64,000 nucleotides of DNA from Brenneria bubanii (lineage in GTDB: Bacteria > Pseudomonadota > Gammaproteobacteria > Enterobacterales > Enterobacteriaceae): contig NZ_JAKMAJ010000002.1 in assembly GCF_022378355.1 (NCBI RefSeq), positions 310,001-374,000 of the forward strand. Reading direction: 5' to 3'. Of this stretch, positions 1 to 10,882 are shown piece after piece; the first letter of the stretch is position 1, and each line of letters opens with the position of its first letter. A program made the position numbers and the translations under genes. The notes under the pieces are model-generated. The model made no database searches. It was not told the DNA's origin and saw only the letters and a list, made by a program, of their open reading frames with translations.

Positions 1-950
1 TAGTCGATTTGCTTCACCTCAACGCGAAGCTCTTTAGGCACTTCAAAGACAATGTTTTCTTCCCGCCCTTGAATTTCCACCGTCACCTTGCCGCCTAAGG
101 CCTGCAAACGACCAATCACCTGCTGTACCAAAATATCCGGCGCCGATGCGCCAGCCGTCACGCCGACATCGGCGATACCGGCCAACCAGCTTTCCTGAAT
201 GTCATCCGCGGCATCGATCAAATAAGCGGCTTTACCGGCCCGTTGCGCCAGCTCGGCCAACCGGTTGGAGTTGGAGGAGTTCTTTGACCCCACCACCAGC
301 ACGACGTCGGCCATATTAGCCAGGGTGCGCACCGCCTCCTGACGGTTGGTGGTGGCATAACAGATATCATCTTTACGCGGGCCGATGATGCGAGGAAAAC
401 GCTCACGCAGCGCATCAATTACCGCGGAAGTATCATCGACCGACAGCGTGGTCTGCGTCATAAAGCACAGATTGCCGTCATCCTTTACCTGCAGCGCCCA
501 CACATCGTCCGGCGACTCCACCAGATACATGCCGCCCTCGGCATTGCTGTACTGTCCCATGGTGCCTTCAACTTCCGGATGTCCGGCATGACCGATCAGG
601 ATTGCCTCAACGCCTTTCCGACTCGCCCTCGCCACTTCCATATGCACTTTGGTCACCAGCGGGCAGGTGGCGTCAAAGACCGTCAGGTCGCGATTTTTAG
701 CCTCGTTGCGAACGGCTTGGGACACGCCATGCGCCGAGAAAATCAGTATCGAGCCATCCGGCACTTCATCTATCTGTTCAATAAATATCGCGCCGCGCTC
801 ACGCAGCCCGTTGACGACATAGCGGTTATGCACCACTTCGTGCCGTACGTAGATCGGCGTGCCGAATATCTCTAACGCCCGTTCAACAATACTGATGGCG
901 CGATCGACTCCAGCGCAAAAGCCGCGTGGATTAGCCAGCAAGATCTGCAT
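1..950 (-). CDS. ispH: 4-hydroxy-3-methylbut-2-enyl diphosphate reductase IspH (stop codon cut by window edge)
   Basis: IspH is the iron-sulfur enzyme that performs the last step of the MEP isoprenoid pathway, reducing HMBPP to IPP and DMAPP in the cytosol. Reading from the ATG at 950 gives [16 protein letters not shown]. The expected cluster cysteines are at residue 12 (RGFCAG), residue 96 (DATCPLV) and about residue 197 (DDICYATT). The frame holds 316 codons, the E. coli length, and bases 2-1 read TA, the start of a probable stop codon, so the protein looks essentially complete. Its start overlaps the end of fkpB by 20 bases. It is the last visible gene of the ribF-ileS-lspA-fkpB-ispH operon, arranged as in E. 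coli. Confidence 0.97.
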   Translation of the reverse strand, partial: MQILLANPRGFCAGVDRAISIVERALEIFGTPIYVRHEVVHNRYVVNGLRERGAIFIEQIDEVPDGSILIFSAHGVSQAVRNEAKNRDLTVFDATCPLVTKVHMEVARASRKGVEAILIGHAGHPEVEGTMGQYSNAEGGMYLVESPDDVWALQVKDDGNLCFMTQTTLSVDDTSAVIDALRERFPRIIGPRKDDICYATTNRQEAVRTLANMADVVLVVGSKNSSNSNRLAELAQRAGKAAYLIDAADDIQESWLAGIADVGVTAGASAPDILVQQVIGRLQALGGKVTVEIQGREENIVFEVPKELRVEVKQID

Positions 951-1404
951 GCGGAACCTCCTGCCGTGGTGGGTCAATATCTAACACTTCCAGATCGAAG
1001 GTAATAGACTGGCCTGCCAGCGGGTGATTGAAATCCACGGTAACGGATTCTTCCGCTACATCGCGAATAATGCCAGGCATATCATTACCGCCGACGCCGC
1101 TGAACAACATGATGGTTCCCACGTCGGGCACGCCCGTCTGGGCAAAATCACGACGCAGGAAAAACTGGATCATATCAGGGTTAACCGCGCCAAAGGCCGA
1201 TTCCGGCGGCAGAGTGAACGACCTTTGCTCGCCACGTTTCAAGCCTTGCAGATGCTGTTCCAGCGCTGCGGACAAGCTGCCATCCCCAAGGCGGAACAAC
1301 GCAGGCTTGCCGTTTTCACGGGTGGACTCCGCCACGGAACCATTTTCCAGGGTCAGCGTGAAATGCACCAACACTGCGCTGTTGCTCTGTACAGTTTCAA
1401 GCAT
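931..1404 (-). CDS. fkpB: FKBP-type peptidyl-prolyl cis-trans isomerase FkpB (SlpA)
   Basis: A small cytosolic FKBP-fold prolyl isomerase of the SlyD/SlpA group. The protein has 157 residues against about 149 in E. coli; the extra residues form a short polar C-terminal tail ([13 protein letters not shown]). The FKBP core is visible in [12 protein letters not shown] near the N-terminus and [12 protein letters not shown] in the middle. Its ATG shares one base with the lspA stop codon (TGATG), which suggests translational coupling, and its last 20 bases overlap ispH. Confidence 0.95.
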   Translation of the reverse strand: MLETVQSNSAVLVHFTLTLENGSVAESTRENGKPALFRLGDGSLSAALEQHLQGLKRGEQRSFTLPPESAFGAVNPDMIQFFLRRDFAQTGVPDVGTIMLFSGVGGNDMPGIIRDVAEESVTVDFNHPLAGQSITFDLEVLDIDPPRQEVPHADLAG

Positions 1405-1913
1405 CAGTGGCCCTTTTGTTTAGCCGAATCATCATGCGTATTGATAAAACCTTCCAATACGATCAACGCAGCGCCAATACAGATGGCGCTGTCCGCCAGA
1501 TTAAAGGTGGCGAAATGCCAGTCGCCGACATAGAAATCGATAAAATCGACGACAAAACCATGCCACATCCGGTCAAACAGGTTGCCGAGCGCACCGCCGA
1601 TAATCAGCGCATAAGCGATGTTATTCAGCTTCTGGCTCGCGCTGCCGCGATACATCATCACCAGCATGGCAATCACGATGGCGATAGCGATACCGGCGAA
1701 AAACCAGCGCTGCCAGCCGCCCTTATCCGCCAGAAAACTGAACGCCGCGCCATAATTACGGGCATAGTGCAGATTCAGATGCGAAATCAACGGCTGGGTT
1801 TCGCCCAAAGCAAAGTGGGACAAAATCCACTGTTTGCTGCCCAGGTCAACAACCAGAACCAACAGCGCCAGCCAAAGCCAGCGCAACCCACTTGAACAGA
1901 TCGATTTATTCAT
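1404..1913 (-). CDS. lspA: Lipoprotein signal peptidase (signal peptidase II)
   Basis: LspA is the inner-membrane aspartyl protease that removes signal peptides from diacylglyceryl-modified prolipoproteins. The 169-residue protein shows the expected hydrophobic segments and both catalytic motifs: GNLFDR with the first Asp and FNLAD with the second. The family is usually 160-170 residues. The start overlaps the ileS stop by one base (TGATG), and the same overlap occurs with fkpB downstream. The ileS-lspA pairing is conserved across proteobacteria. Confidence 0.98.
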   Translation of the reverse strand: MNKSICSSGLRWLWLALLVLVVDLGSKQWILSHFALGETQPLISHLNLHYARNYGAAFSFLADKGGWQRWFFAGIAIAIVIAMLVMMYRGSASQKLNNIAYALIIGGALGNLFDRMWHGFVVDFIDFYVGDWHFATFNLADSAICIGAALIVLEGFINTHDDSAKQKGH

Positions 1914-4726
1914 CAGACGAATTTACGCTCTTCACCTTTGCCGCCGACGTTGGTCGCGCAGCGACCACAAATGTCGGGATGATCGGTATCAGTACCGATA
2001 TCTGACTCATAATGCCAGCAACGGGGGCACTTATGCCCTTCCGCCTTGCTTAAGGCAATTTTCAATCCAGGTAGTTCAGTAGTCTGTGCATCGGCTGGCG
2101 CATTTTCATACGCCTCGACCCTGGCTTTCGAGGTCAGCAGAGCAAAATGCAGTTCCTGACTTAACTGATTCAGCTTATCCGCCAGGGCGGCATCGGCATA
2201 CAGGGTAACGGATGCCTCCAGCGATCCGCCAATACGCTTATCGTTACGCGCTTGTTCGATCACCTTGTTCACTTCACTACGGACTTTCAGCATCTCAGCC
2301 CAGAACGCGTCATTCATGCTTTCCGTGGCATCCAGGCCGAACAAGCCGTCATACCATTGTTCGGTAAATACGTACTGAGCGCGTTCGCCCGGCAGGTATC
2401 CCCAAATTTCATCCGCCGTGAAAGACAGAATCGGCGCCATCCAGCGAACCAGCGCTTCGGAAATATGATACAGCGCCGTCTGACAGCTGCGACGGGCGAT
2501 ACTGTCGCGCTTCGCGGTGTACTGACGGTCCTTGATGATGTCAAGATAGAATGACCCCATCTCGATTGAGCAAAACTGCATCAGACGCTGTACGACTCGG
2601 TGAAAATCATAACTGTCGTAGGCTTCAATAATCTCTTCCTGCGCCGCTTTCGCACAGTCGACGGCCCAACGATCCAGCACCACCATATCTTCCGGTTTCA
2701 CACTATGCTGCTTCGGATCAAATCCGTTCAGGTTAGCCAGCAAGAAACGCGAGGTATTACGAATACGACGATAGGCGTCGGCTGAACGTTTCAGGATCTC
2801 ATCCGACACGGCGATTTCGCCTGAATAGTCGGTTGAACCGATCCACAGGCGCAGAATATCACCGCCAAGTTTATTCATCACGTCCTGTGGGCTGATGGTA
2901 TTCCCGATGGATTTGGACATCTTGCGTCCCTGGCCATCAACGGTGAAACCATGAGTCAACACCTGGCGATAAGGCGCTTTGCCTTTGATAGCGGTTGAAA
3001 TCATCAGGGAGGACATAAACCAGCCGCGGTGCTGGTCGGAACCTTCCAAATACATATCCGCCGAGTGGCCGCCGAACTCAGGACGAACGTCAACCACGGA
3101 AGCATGGGTCGACCCGGAGTCGAACCAGACGTCCAGCGTATCCGGCACCTTGACGTAATCGGCCGCGTCTGCGCCCAGCACCTCGGCCGGATCAAGATCC
3201 CACCAGGCCTGAATGCCATCCTGCTCAACACGCTTGGCCACCTCTTCAATCAGCTCTTTGGTGCGCGGATGAAGCTCTTCCGTCTCCTTATGGACAAAGA
3301 GCGACATAGGCACGCCCCAGGTACGCTGACGGGAAATACACCAGTCGGGGCGGTTGGCGACCATCGCTTCAATGCGCGCCTGTCCCCAGTCAGGGATCCA
3401 CTGCACGCTTTTGATCTCAGACAGCGACTGCTTGCGTAACCCTTTCTGATCCATGCTGATAAACCATTGCGGCGTCGCGCGGAAGATGATCGGGGTTTTG
3501 TGGCGCCAGCAGCATGGATAGCTGTGCAGCAGCTTTTCCAGGTGCAGCAGCGCGCCATGCTGGCGCAGGATGTCTACAACGATATCGTTGGCCTTGAAGA
3601 CAAACTTGCCGTCTAGCTCGGGATAGGTTCCGCTCAGGTAACAGCCGTTCGGTCCTACCGGATTGGCGACTTCCAGTCCATATCGTTGCCCGACGACATA
3701 GTCGTCCGGACCATGGCCTGGCGCGGTATGCACCGCGCCGGTACCGGCATCCAACGTTACGTGATCGCCCAGGATCGCCGGCACATCAAATGCCATAAAG
3801 GGATGCTGGAATCGCAGCAGTTCAAGATCGCAGCCTTGGCATTCGCCCAGAACCCGCCAGCGATCGACACCGATACGCTGCATGACGCTTTCCACCAGAT
3901 CGGCGGCAAGGATCAACGCCCGGCCTTCAATCTGAATCAACTGATAAACAAATTCAGGATTCAGTGAAATCGCGCGGTTAGCGGGCAACGTCCAGGGCGT
4001 AGTGGTCCAGATAACCAGAGAAAGCGGTCCATCGACCTGCCCCACGCCAAATTTTGCACAAACGGCGGCGGCATCGACGGCGTCAAAAGCCACATCAATA
4101 GAAGGCGATGTTTTATCGTAATATTCCACTTCGGCTTCCGCCAGCGCGGAACCGCAATCGGCACACCAGTGAACCGGCTTGGCGCCCTTATGCAGATGGC
4201 CGTTTTCGATAACCCGACCCAGCGTACGAATGATATTGGCTTCCGTATCGAAGTCCATCGTCAGGTACGGATGATCCCAGTCGCCTAGCACGCCAAGGCG
4301 GATAAAATCTTTCTTCTGGCCGGCGACTTGCTCTGCCGCGTATTTACGGCATTCAGCGCGGAATTCCGCGGCGCTGACTTTCTCACCCGGCTTACCGATC
4401 AGTTGCTCAACTTTCAGTTCAATCGGCAGACCATGACAGTCCCAGCCAGGCACATACGGCGAGTCGTAGTCAGATAGCGTTTTAGACTTGACGATAATGT
4501 CTTTAAGAATTTTATTCACTGAGTGACCAATATGAATATTGCCATTCGCGTAGGGAGGGCCATCGTGCAGAATAAAGGTTTTTTTGCCCTTTTTAGCTTG
4601 GCGAATAATCCCGTACAGATCCTGTTCATACCAACGTTTCAGCATGCCAGGTTCACGCTTGGCCAAATCGCCACGCATCGGGAACCCTGTTTCCGGCAAG
4701 TTCAGGGTAGTCTTATAGTCACTCAT
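1913..4726 (-). CDS. ileS: Isoleucyl-tRNA synthetase
   Basis: A class I aminoacyl-tRNA synthetase that charges tRNA-Ile and edits misactivated valine. It is 937 residues long, matching E. coli (938). The HIGH signature is at residues 65-68 (GNIHIGHSV) and the KMSKS loop lies in the middle of the protein ([10 protein letters not shown]). A C-terminal zinc-binding knuckle is visible (CPRCWHY and CGRCATN). It starts 32 bases after the ribF stop and is overlapped by one base at its end by lspA, so it is probably cotranscribed with both. Confidence 0.99.
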   Translation of the reverse strand: MSDYKTTLNLPETGFPMRGDLAKREPGMLKRWYEQDLYGIIRQAKKGKKTFILHDGPPYANGNIHIGHSVNKILKDIIVKSKTLSDYDSPYVPGWDCHGLPIELKVEQLIGKPGEKVSAAEFRAECRKYAAEQVAGQKKDFIRLGVLGDWDHPYLTMDFDTEANIIRTLGRVIENGHLHKGAKPVHWCADCGSALAEAEVEYYDKTSPSIDVAFDAVDAAAVCAKFGVGQVDGPLSLVIWTTTPWTLPANRAISLNPEFVYQLIQIEGRALILAADLVESVMQRIGVDRWRVLGECQGCDLELLRFQHPFMAFDVPAILGDHVTLDAGTGAVHTAPGHGPDDYVVGQRYGLEVANPVGPNGCYLSGTYPELDGKFVFKANDIVVDILRQHGALLHLEKLLHSYPCCWRHKTPIIFRATPQWFISMDQKGLRKQSLSEIKSVQWIPDWGQARIEAMVANRPDWCISRQRTWGVPMSLFVHKETEELHPRTKELIEEVAKRVEQDGIQAWWDLDPAEVLGADAADYVKVPDTLDVWFDSGSTHASVVDVRPEFGGHSADMYLEGSDQHRGWFMSSLMISTAIKGKAPYRQVLTHGFTVDGQGRKMSKSIGNTISPQDVMNKLGGDILRLWIGSTDYSGEIAVSDEILKRSADAYRRIRNTSRFLLANLNGFDPKQHSVKPEDMVVLDRWAVDCAKAAQEEIIEAYDSYDFHRVVQRLMQFCSIEMGSFYLDIIKDRQYTAKRDSIARRSCQTALYHISEALVRWMAPILSFTADEIWGYLPGERAQYVFTEQWYDGLFGLDATESMNDAFWAEMLKVRSEVNKVIEQARNDKRIGGSLEASVTLYADAALADKLNQLSQELHFALLTSKARVEAYENAPADAQTTELPGLKIALSKAEGHKCPRCWHYESDIGTDTDHPDICGRCATNVGGKGEERKFV

Positions 4727-4758
4727 TAGATTCTCGATTTCGTCTTCGGCTAGAAAAA

Positions 4759-5700
4759 TTAAACCGGTGTCTTTAACCCAAAAAATCTCCGGGCCGTCAC
4801 CACATCGTCAGCGATTTGCCCCTTTAGCGCCTCAAGCGAAGCAAACCGCTGTTCATTACGTATTTTGTAACGCAGCACCACATCAATATGACGACCATAT
4901 AGATTCATCGTCATATCCAGCAGGTGCACCTCCAGTTGCTGGCGTTTGTCGCCGGTCACCGTCGGGCGCGAGCCAATGTTGGCGACACCCGGCACCGGTT
5001 CATCTCCCAGTCCGTACACGCTGACGGCATAGACGCCGCTGACCGGCGATACCTGCCGCTTCAACGGCAGATTGGCCGTAGGAAAACCGATGGTTCTCCC
5101 CAAGGCATTACCATGGATCACGCGTCCGGAAATACTATAGGGATGTCCCAACAGATTTTCCGCCAGCGTTAAATCATCATTCATCAGCGCTTCGCGTATG
5201 GCCGTGCTGCTCACCCGCTTACCATCATTACAGAATGAAGCCGTGCTGATAACCTCAAACCCCGCGTCGGCGCCAGCCTTCTGTAATAACAGGAAATCGC
5301 CCTGGCGACCAGCCCCGAAGCGGAAGTCATCGCCAACCACCAAAAATCTGACGCCCAGCTTTTCCACCAGTAACGTAGAAATAAAATTTTGCGCATGATT
5401 CGCAGCAAAGCGGGCGTCGAACCGCACGCACAGCAGGTAGTCGACGCCCGCTTTTTTCAGATAATTCACTTTATCGCGCAGACTCGTCAACCGCGCCGGC
5501 GTCCTCTCCGTTGAAAACAACTCCTGCGGCTGAGGTTCAAAAATCATCACCATGACAGGAAGACCGCGAGACTGACCTTCCTGCTTCAGACGTTCGAGCA
5601 GCATCTGGTGTCCGCGGTGCACGCCGTCAAAATTACCAATAGTGAGCACACAACCATAATGATGCGCCCGAAGATTGTGTATACCGCGAATTAGCTGCAT
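4759..5700 (-). CDS. ribF: Bifunctional riboflavin kinase / FAD synthetase
   Basis: RibF converts riboflavin to FMN and FMN to FAD. The open frame extends upstream to 5910, but the family start is the ATG at 5700 ([10 protein letters not shown]), giving 313 residues exactly as in E. coli. The N-terminal adenylyltransferase half carries [12 protein letters not shown] and the C-terminal kinase half carries the [11 protein letters not shown] and NIGSRPT motifs. The upstream in-frame extension has no homology I recognise and overlaps the promoter region. This is the first gene of the ileS-lspA operon. Confidence 0.97.
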   Translation of the reverse strand: MQLIRGIHNLRAHHYGCVLTIGNFDGVHRGHQMLLERLKQEGQSRGLPVMVMIFEPQPQELFSTERTPARLTSLRDKVNYLKKAGVDYLLCVRFDARFAANHAQNFISTLLVEKLGVRFLVVGDDFRFGAGRQGDFLLLQKAGADAGFEVISTASFCNDGKRVSSTAIREALMNDDLTLAENLLGHPYSISGRVIHGNALGRTIGFPTANLPLKRQVSPVSGVYAVSVYGLGDEPVPGVANIGSRPTVTGDKRQQLEVHLLDMTMNLYGRHIDVVLRYKIRNEQRFASLEALKGQIADDVVTARRFFGLKTPV

Positions 5701-6116
5701 AGCTGGCTCAGAACAAATGGGTTGAAATAATGGAAATCGGCGGATTATACCTTGTACAGCGAGTAAGGTTAACCCGCGATTCGCGCCTTTTGCAGTCAAG
5801 GCTGCGGATACTATCGCGATTTTTATTATTTTGACGCCGCTCCCCGAATCTTTCAGGCAAGAAACCAGGCATTCTGCGGGGGTTTTCGCGGGGATTATTT
5901 GTTTTACCAATGATTAATGCCCCCCCGGTAAATTTATGACGTTAAAAGCTGTATTCCACCGCGTGAAGCTGTTAAAATCCTGCGCCATCACAACGTAACA
6001 AGCGTTGACGTACAAACGACGCTTATTTGCACAAATCCATTGACAAACGAAGGCTAAAAGGGCATATTCCTCGGCCTTTGAATTGTCCTCGATAGAATAT
6101 ATTTGGGAGTTGGACC
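5701..6116. other. Divergent regulatory region between ribF and rpsT
   Basis: This 416-base gap separates two divergent genes. It must hold the ribF operon promoter on the minus strand and the rpsT promoters on the plus strand. The only site I can place confidently is the rpsT-proximal promoter at 6040-6068. I see no other gene, and the in-frame upstream extension of ribF into this gap looks non-coding. Confidence 0.6.
6040..6068 (+). promoter_or_regulatory. Sigma-70 promoter of rpsT
   Basis: A perfect -35 hexamer TTGACA (6040-6045) is followed after 17 bases by CATATT (6063-6068). Transcription would begin about 40 bases before the TTG start codon. E. coli rpsT is known to use two tandem promoters; I could only place this downstream one. 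Confidence 0.65.
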
Positions 6117-6380
6117 TTGGCTAATATCAAATCAGCTAAGAAACGCGCCGTACAGTCTGAGAAGCGCCGCAAGCATAACGCAAGCCGTCGCTCCATGATG
6201 CGTACTTTCATTAAGAAAGTATACGCGGCGATCGCTGCTGGCGATAAAGAAGCGGCACAGAATGCGTTTAATGATATGCAACCGATCGTGGATCGCCAGG
6301 CAAGCAAAGGCCTGATCCACAAAAACAAAGCTGCACGTCATAAATCCAATCTGGTAGCGCGCATCAACGCTATGCAATAA
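6117..6380 (+). CDS. rpsT: 30S ribosomal protein S20
   Basis: S20 is a small basic protein that binds 16S rRNA in the 30S subunit. The 87-residue product ([20 protein letters not shown]...) matches E. coli along its full length. Translation starts at TTG (6117-6119) behind a GGGAG ribosome-binding site at 6105-6109. The same UUG start is used in E. coli, where the weak initiation codon is part of S20 translational feedback. The conserved start here makes that control likely, which is an inference. The gene is monocistronic and is followed by an intrinsic terminator. Confidence 0.98.
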   Translation: MANIKSAKKRAVQSEKRRKHNASRRSMMRTFIKKVYAAIAAGDKEAAQNAFNDMQPIVDRQASKGLIHKNKAARHKSNLVARINAMQ

Positions 6381-6403
6381 TTGCGGTTTCGCATGTTGCT
6401 GCT

Positions 6404-6431
6404 AAAAAAACCGGCCCAGGCCGGTTTTTTT
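6404..6431 (+). terminator. Intrinsic terminator of rpsT
   Basis: A GC-rich hairpin (ACCGGC / GCCGGT) is flanked by an A run on the left and seven T on the right. It begins 24 bases after the rpsT stop codon. Confidence 0.9.
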
Positions 6432-6566
6432 GCGTCTGAAGCTTGAGCTATCCCACAGAAATAACGGCGGTCATAATCCGCATAACCGAACGGCGTCCCT
6501 ATCGCCGCTGCTGGCGCTATCCTGGATGAAAACATCGGGGTGAGCGTTTTTTACCTCAGACCGCCA

Positions 6567-6602
6567 TAAAAAAAACCGGCTGTTGGTTTTTCAGCCGGTT
6601 CT
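6567..6602 (-). terminator. Intrinsic terminator of dnaJ
   Basis: The stem AACCGGCTG (6574-6582) pairs with CAGCCGGTT (6592-6600). The A run at 6568-6575 gives a U tract on the minus-strand transcript. It lies 23 bases beyond the dnaJ stop codon. Confidence 0.85.
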
Positions 6603-6624
6603 TCTATACAGCGGGACAACAGGA

Positions 6625-7755
6625 TCAGCGGGTCAAATCGTCAAAAAATTTCTTCACGCCGTCGAGAAAACTTTTCGAGCGCGGACTGTTTCTTTCCCCC
6701 GAAGGGCCGCCGAAACTCTCTTCCAGCTCTTGCAGCAGCTGCTTTTGCCGCTCGTTCAGGCTGACAGGGGTTTCCACCACCACCCGGCACAGTAGGTCGC
6801 CCTGAGCGCCGCCCCGTACTGACTTCACGCCCTTGCCGCGCATGCGAAACAGCTTGCCGGTTTGCGTCTCAGCTGGCACTTTCAGCTTTACCCGGCCATC
6901 AAGGGTCGGCACTTCTATTTCTCCGCCCAATGCCGCCATGGCAAAGTTAATCGGCACTTCACAGTACAGATTATTTTCTTCACGCTGGAAGATAGGATGC
7001 GCCTTTACCTGAACCTGAACGTACAGGTCGCCTGCCGGCGCCCCATGTTCGCCGGCCTCACCTTCTCCTGACAAACGGATCCGATCGCCAGTATCCACCC
7101 CGGCAGGGATCTTAACCGATAGCGTTTTACTCTTTTCTACCCGGCCATGGCCGTGACACGTCGTGCATGGATCTTTGATGATCTTCCCACGGCCATGACA
7201 ATGCGGACAAGCCTGCTGAACGGTAAAAAAGCCCTGGCGCATCTGCACCTGACCATTACCATGACAGGTCGGACAGGTGACGGGTGAGCTACCAGGCTTG
7301 GAACCGCTGCCATGGCAGGTATCGCACTCTTCCAACGTAGGGATTCGGATCTCTTTGGTGACGCCACGGACGGCTTCTTCCAGCGACAGCTCCATGTTAT
7401 AGCGTAGATCGGAGCCGCGGCTCGCACGCTGGCGACGGCCGCCGCCAAAGATATCGCCAAACACGTCGCCAAAGATATCACCGAAATCGGCGCCACCGCC
7501 AAAACCGCCGCCGCCGCCCATACCACCTTGTTCAAATGCAGCATGGCCGTACTGATCGTAGGCGGCACGTTTCTGCGAGTCGGTAAGGATCTCGTAAGCT
7601 TCTTTAATCTCTTTGAAGCGTGCTTCGGCACTTTGGTCACCCGGATTACGATCCGGATGAAACTTCATCGCCAGACGCTTATAGGCCTTTTTGATTTCGC
7701 GCTCATCGGCATCTTTAGCAACGCCTAAAATCTCGTAATAGTCTTGCTTCGCCAT
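6625..7755 (-). CDS. dnaJ: Chaperone DnaJ (Hsp40)
   Basis: DnaJ is the J-domain co-chaperone that delivers unfolded proteins to DnaK and stimulates its ATPase. The 376-residue protein has the same length as in E. coli. It shows, in order, the J domain with the HPD motif (KFHPDRNPG), a Gly/Phe-rich linker, and four zinc-binding repeats ([32 protein letters not shown]). A C-terminal substrate-binding and dimerisation region follows. It lies 110 bases downstream of dnaK and is expected to be cotranscribed from the dnaK heat-shock promoters. A hairpin in the gap may limit its expression. Confidence 0.99.
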   Translation of the reverse strand: MAKQDYYEILGVAKDADEREIKKAYKRLAMKFHPDRNPGDQSAEARFKEIKEAYEILTDSQKRAAYDQYGHAAFEQGGMGGGGGFGGGADFGDIFGDVFGDIFGGGRRQRASRGSDLRYNMELSLEEAVRGVTKEIRIPTLEECDTCHGSGSKPGSSPVTCPTCHGNGQVQMRQGFFTVQQACPHCHGRGKIIKDPCTTCHGHGRVEKSKTLSVKIPAGVDTGDRIRLSGEGEAGEHGAPAGDLYVQVQVKAHPIFQREENNLYCEVPINFAMAALGGEIEVPTLDGRVKLKVPAETQTGKLFRMRGKGVKSVRGGAQGDLLCRVVVETPVSLNERQKQLLQELEESFGGPSGERNSPRSKSFLDGVKKFFDDLTR

Positions 7756-7781
7756 TCTTTTTTCCTGCCCTCAACATGCGT

Positions 7782-7813
7782 GCACGGGCGCAGAGTTTCC
7801 TCAACGCCCGTGC
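7782..7813 (-). promoter_or_regulatory. Hairpin in the dnaK-dnaJ intercistronic region
   Basis: A perfect 9-bp inverted repeat, GCACGGGCG (7782-7790) and CGCCCGTGC (7805-7813), encloses a 14-base loop about 25 bases upstream of the dnaJ start. There is no U tract, so it is not a canonical terminator. It could stabilise the dnaK 3' end, protect against exonucleases, or reduce dnaJ output relative to dnaK. Which of these applies cannot be told from sequence. Confidence 0.6.
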
Positions 7814-7865
7814 TGGTTGCCAGCAACAGTCCCTAGTTACCGTTACTGCGCCCGCTTAAGGGCGA

Positions 7866-9788
7866 TTACTTTTTATCTTTTACTTCTTCAAACTCGGCAT
7901 CAACTACATCGTCGTCTTTACGAGCAGAAGTATCGTCAGCACCCGCGGCACCGTCAGCGCCGGCCTGCGCCTGCTGCTGCTGAGAAGCTTCCAGCAATTT
8001 ACCGGAAGCCTGAACCAGCGCCTGGATTTTGGCTTCGATATCCGCTTTGTCTTCGCCTTTCAGCGCGCTTTCCAACGCTTTCAAGGCATCGTCAATGGCG
8101 GTTTTATCCTCGGCGGCCAGATTGTCGCCCATTTCTTCCAGCTGCTTACGCGTGCTGTGCAGCAAATGGTCGCCCTGGTTGCGGGTTTGAACCAGCTCTT
8201 CAAACTTACGGTCGGATTCCGCGTTAGCTTCCGCATCACGAACCATTTTCTGGATTTCATCTTCATTCAGGCCAGAAGAGGCTTTGATGGTGATTTTCTG
8301 TTCACGACCGCTGTTTTTGTCCTTGGCGGATACATGCAGGATACCATCGGCATCGATGTCGAAAGTAACTTCGATCTGCGGCATACCGCGCGGCGCAGGC
8401 TGAATGCCATCCAGGTTGAATTGGCCCAGAGACTTGTTATCCTGACCACGTTTACGTTCACCCTGCAGGACATGGATCGTCACCGCGGACTGATTATCTT
8501 CCGCCGTAGAGAATACCTGGCTGTGTTTCGTCGGGATCGTGGTGTTCTTGGCAATCAGCGCCGTCATCACGCCGCCCATCGTTTCGATCCCCAGAGACAG
8601 CGGAGTAACATCCAGCAGCAGAACGTCTTTCACATCACCGGACAGTACGCCACCCTGGACCGCAGCGCCGATAGCGACGGCTTCATCCGGGTTGACGTCC
8701 TTACGCGGTTCTTTACCAAAGAAATCGGCAACCTTTTTCTGCACCAGCGGCATACGGGTCTGACCGCCGACCAGGATCACGTCTTTAACTTCGGCGACGG
8801 ACAGGCCGGCATCCTTCAACGCAACCTTCAGCGGCTCCAGAGAACGGTTAACCAGATCTTCAACCAGAGATTCCAGTTTCGCACGCGTCACCTTGATGTT
8901 CAGGTGTTTCGGACCAGTCGCATCCGCGGTGATGTACGGCAGGTTAACGTCGGTCTGCTGCGCGGAGGAAAGCTCGATTTTCGCTTTTTCCGCCGCTTCC
9001 TTCAGACGCTGCATCGCCAGAGGATCGTTGCGCAGATCGAAGCCCTGTTCTTTTTTGAACTCATCAACCAGATAGTTGATCAAACGGCTGTCGAAGTCTT
9101 CGCCACCCAAATGGGTATCACCGTTGGTTGCCAGAACTTCAAAGGTTTTTTCGCCGTCTACTTCATCAATTTCGATAATGGAGATATCGAATGTACCACC
9201 ACCCAGGTCATACACCGCGATAGTACGGTTACCGACTTCTTTATCCAAACCGTATGCCAGCGCAGCGGCGGTGGGTTCGTTAATAATACGTTTTACTTCC
9301 AGACCGGCGATGCGGCCGGCGTCTTTCGTCGCCTGACGCTGAGCATCATTGAAGTAAGCCGGTACGGTAATCACCGCTTCAGTCACGGCTTCGCCCAGAT
9401 AATCTTCCGCCGTTTTTTTCATTTTCTTCAGCACTTCCGCTGAAATTTGCGGCGGAGCCATTTTCTGGTCTTTCACTTCCAGCCAGGCATCGCCATTGTC
9501 GGCGCCAACAATTTTATACGGCATGATGTTAGCATCACGCTGCACTTCTTCATCTTTGAAGCGACGGCCAATCAGACGTTTGATTGCGAACAACGTATTT
9601 TGCGGGTTGGTCACCGCCTGACGTTTAGCCGGCTGGCCAACCAGAGTTTCACCGTCTTGCGTGTAAGCAATAATTGAAGGAGTCGTACGATCGCCCTCAC
9701 TGTTTTCCAGTACTTTAACCTGCGTACCGTCCATAATCGCTACACAAGAGTTGGTTGTACCCAGGTCGATACCAATAATCTTACCCAT
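7866..9788 (-). CDS. dnaK: Chaperone DnaK (Hsp70)
   Basis: DnaK is the major cytosolic Hsp70. It folds nascent and damaged proteins and, with DnaJ, negatively controls sigma-32. The protein is 640 residues (E. coli 638). It begins with the Hsp70 phosphate-1 motif ([10 protein letters not shown]), carries DLGGGTFD in the nucleotide-binding domain, and ends in the acidic tail [11 protein letters not shown]. Two sigma-32 promoters lie upstream (9838-9864 and 9974-10001), and dnaJ follows in the same direction. Confidence 0.99.
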   Translation of the reverse strand: MGKIIGIDLGTTNSCVAIMDGTQVKVLENSEGDRTTPSIIAYTQDGETLVGQPAKRQAVTNPQNTLFAIKRLIGRRFKDEEVQRDANIMPYKIVGADNGDAWLEVKDQKMAPPQISAEVLKKMKKTAEDYLGEAVTEAVITVPAYFNDAQRQATKDAGRIAGLEVKRIINEPTAAALAYGLDKEVGNRTIAVYDLGGGTFDISIIEIDEVDGEKTFEVLATNGDTHLGGEDFDSRLINYLVDEFKKEQGFDLRNDPLAMQRLKEAAEKAKIELSSAQQTDVNLPYITADATGPKHLNIKVTRAKLESLVEDLVNRSLEPLKVALKDAGLSVAEVKDVILVGGQTRMPLVQKKVADFFGKEPRKDVNPDEAVAIGAAVQGGVLSGDVKDVLLLDVTPLSLGIETMGGVMTALIAKNTTIPTKHSQVFSTAEDNQSAVTIHVLQGERKRGQDNKSLGQFNLDGIQPAPRGMPQIEVTFDIDADGILHVSAKDKNSGREQKITIKASSGLNEDEIQKMVRDAEANAESDRKFEELVQTRNQGDHLLHSTRKQLEEMGDNLAAEDKTAIDDALKALESALKGEDKADIEAKIQALVQASGKLLEASQQQQAQAGADGAAGADDTSARKDDDVVDAEFEEVKDKK

Positions 9789-9837
9789 CTAAACATCTCC
9801 ACTAAAAAGTCATATTCGGTGTGGTAGTTCAACCTAC

Positions 9838-9864
9838 TATGTGGGCGAAATGCTGCTTTTCAAC
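9838..9864 (-). promoter_or_regulatory. Proximal heat-shock (sigma-32) promoter of dnaK, P2-like
   Basis: On the minus strand GTTGAAA (9864-9858) is followed after 12 bases by CCCACATA (9845-9838). The spacing and position resemble E. coli dnaK P2, and the intervening TTTCG before the -10 is also shared. The -10 is less consensus-like than that of the distal promoter. Confidence 0.6.
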
Positions 9865-9973
9865 TACACAACATCGTTTTCCTCTTATCCGGCCTCATAT
9901 TTCCATGATGCAGACAAGTTAACCGCCCAACATAACCCTTTATTATTCGGTCGAACTGTTTTGGTTGAAAATA

Positions 9974-10001
9974 AGATGGGGTCAACAATCCCATCATCAA
10001 G
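9974..10001 (-). promoter_or_regulatory. Distal heat-shock (sigma-32) promoter of dnaK, P1-like
   Basis: The minus strand reads CTTGATG (10001-9995), 13 bases, then CCCCATCT (9981-9974), preceded by a C run. Both hexamers and the spacing match the sigma-32 consensus and the known E. coli dnaK P1 very closely. The promoter is about 190 bases upstream of the dnaK start, giving a long leader. Confidence 0.85.
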
Positions 10002-10249
10002 GGGGGGAGATGAAAAAAAGTGGGCTTTATTCTCTGTTCGATCAAACTATTCTTGATTCACCATGTTGTATCCCTGCAAACCGCCCGATATGATGCCGCG
10101 CTCGCCGCAAAAAGGGAAACTCCCGGCGTGATGGCGACAATGGCACCGTAGCGAGACATCTAACCCCAAAGTGCTTGAAATCGTCGCCATTTGTGCGTCA
10201 AGGTCGAGTGCGACAGGGAACATTAATGATCTGTTATTGCAGAGGATTT

Positions 10250-10825
10250 ATGCACTCGAACAAGTTGGCTAATCCCGGTCCGTTAGGACTGATGGGTTTC
10301 GGGATGACGACCATTTTATTAAACCTGCACAATGCAGGCTTTTTCCCACTCTCTTCCATTATTCTCAGCATGGGCATCTTTTACGGAGGCATCGCCCAGA
10401 TTCTGGCTGGCCTGCTGGAATATAAAAAAGGAAATACCTTCGGCGTTACAGCATTCACGTCTTATGGCGCGTTCTGGTTAACATTGGTCGGCATTATCAT
10501 GCTGCCTAAAATGGGGCTGGCTGAAGCCGGCGATGCCCAGTTTCTCGGGGTATTCCTCGGTCTATGGGGCATTTTCACCCTATTTATGTTCTTTGGAACC
10601 TTAGCTGCCAACTTTGCGTTGCAGTTTGTGTTTGCCAGCCTGACCGTCCTGTTTGCATTACTGGCGATCGGTAATTTTACCGGCAACCATGCGCTGCTGA
10701 CCTTTGCCGGTTATGAAGGCATTGTTTGCGGAGCCAGCGCCATTTATCTGGCGATGGCGGAAGTCATCAACGAGCAATCAGGCCGCAAAGTTCTGCCTAT
10801 CGGCGAACGTCGCGCGGAAAGGTAA
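10250..10825 (+). CDS. satP: Acetate/succinate-proton symporter SatP (YaaH family)
   Basis: This is an inner-membrane carrier of the GPR1/FUN34/YaaH family, which takes up acetate and succinate with protons. The ATG at 10250 is preceded by AGAGGA (10241-10246) and starts [18 protein letters not shown], containing the family signature NP-x-PLGL. This gives 191 residues against 188 in E. coli; the longer frame from 10175 has no family support. Six hydrophobic helices are visible. Its place between dnaK and mog is the E. coli position. A shared bidirectional terminator follows. Confidence 0.95.
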   Translation: MHSNKLANPGPLGLMGFGMTTILLNLHNAGFFPLSSIILSMGIFYGGIAQILAGLLEYKKGNTFGVTAFTSYGAFWLTLVGIIMLPKMGLAEAGDAQFLGVFLGLWGIFTLFMFFGTLAANFALQFVFASLTVLFALLAIGNFTGNHALLTFAGYEGIVCGASAIYLAMAEVINEQSGRKVLPIGERRAER

Positions 10826-10828
10826 AAA

Positions 10829-10860
10829 AAACAGCCCCGGCCGATTGACCGGGGCTGTTT
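10829..10860. terminator. Bidirectional terminator between satP and the MFS gene
   Basis: A perfect 12-bp stem, AAACAGCCCCGG (10829-10840) and CCGGGGCTGTTT (10849-10860), has an A run on the left and T on the right. It can end transcription of satP from the left and of the convergent transporter gene from the right. Confidence 0.9.
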
Positions 10861-10882
10861 GACCGTCAGCAACAAAAAAGGA

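Larger units (their letters stand above)
9789..10249. other. Divergent regulatory region between dnaK and satP
   Basis: This 461-base gap holds the two dnaK heat-shock promoters on the minus strand and, by necessity, the satP promoter on the plus strand. E. coli has yaaI and yaaW between these genes; neither is present here. I could not place the satP promoter with confidence. A CTTGAAA at 10174-10180 lacks a correctly spaced -10. Confidence 0.6.

Noticed and set aside
5701..5910. N-terminal extension of ribF by 70 codons
   Set aside because: The family start is [10 protein letters not shown] at 5700; the upstream sequence has no similarity and would overlap the promoter region.
6338..6535. 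65-codon minus-strand frame over the end of rpsT
   Set aside because: It runs through the rpsT terminator and the end of the rpsT coding sequence; no ribosome-binding site or similarity.
8157..9443. 428-codon open frame on the plus strand opposite dnaK
   Set aside because: It is a codon-bias shadow of the dnaK gene. Long frames antisense to Hsp70 genes are a known artefact, and the frame has no promoter or ribosome-binding site of its own.
10174..10200. Heat-shock-like promoter for satP (CTTGAAA)
   Set aside because: The following CCATTTGT is only about six bases away, far too close for a sigma-32 -10.
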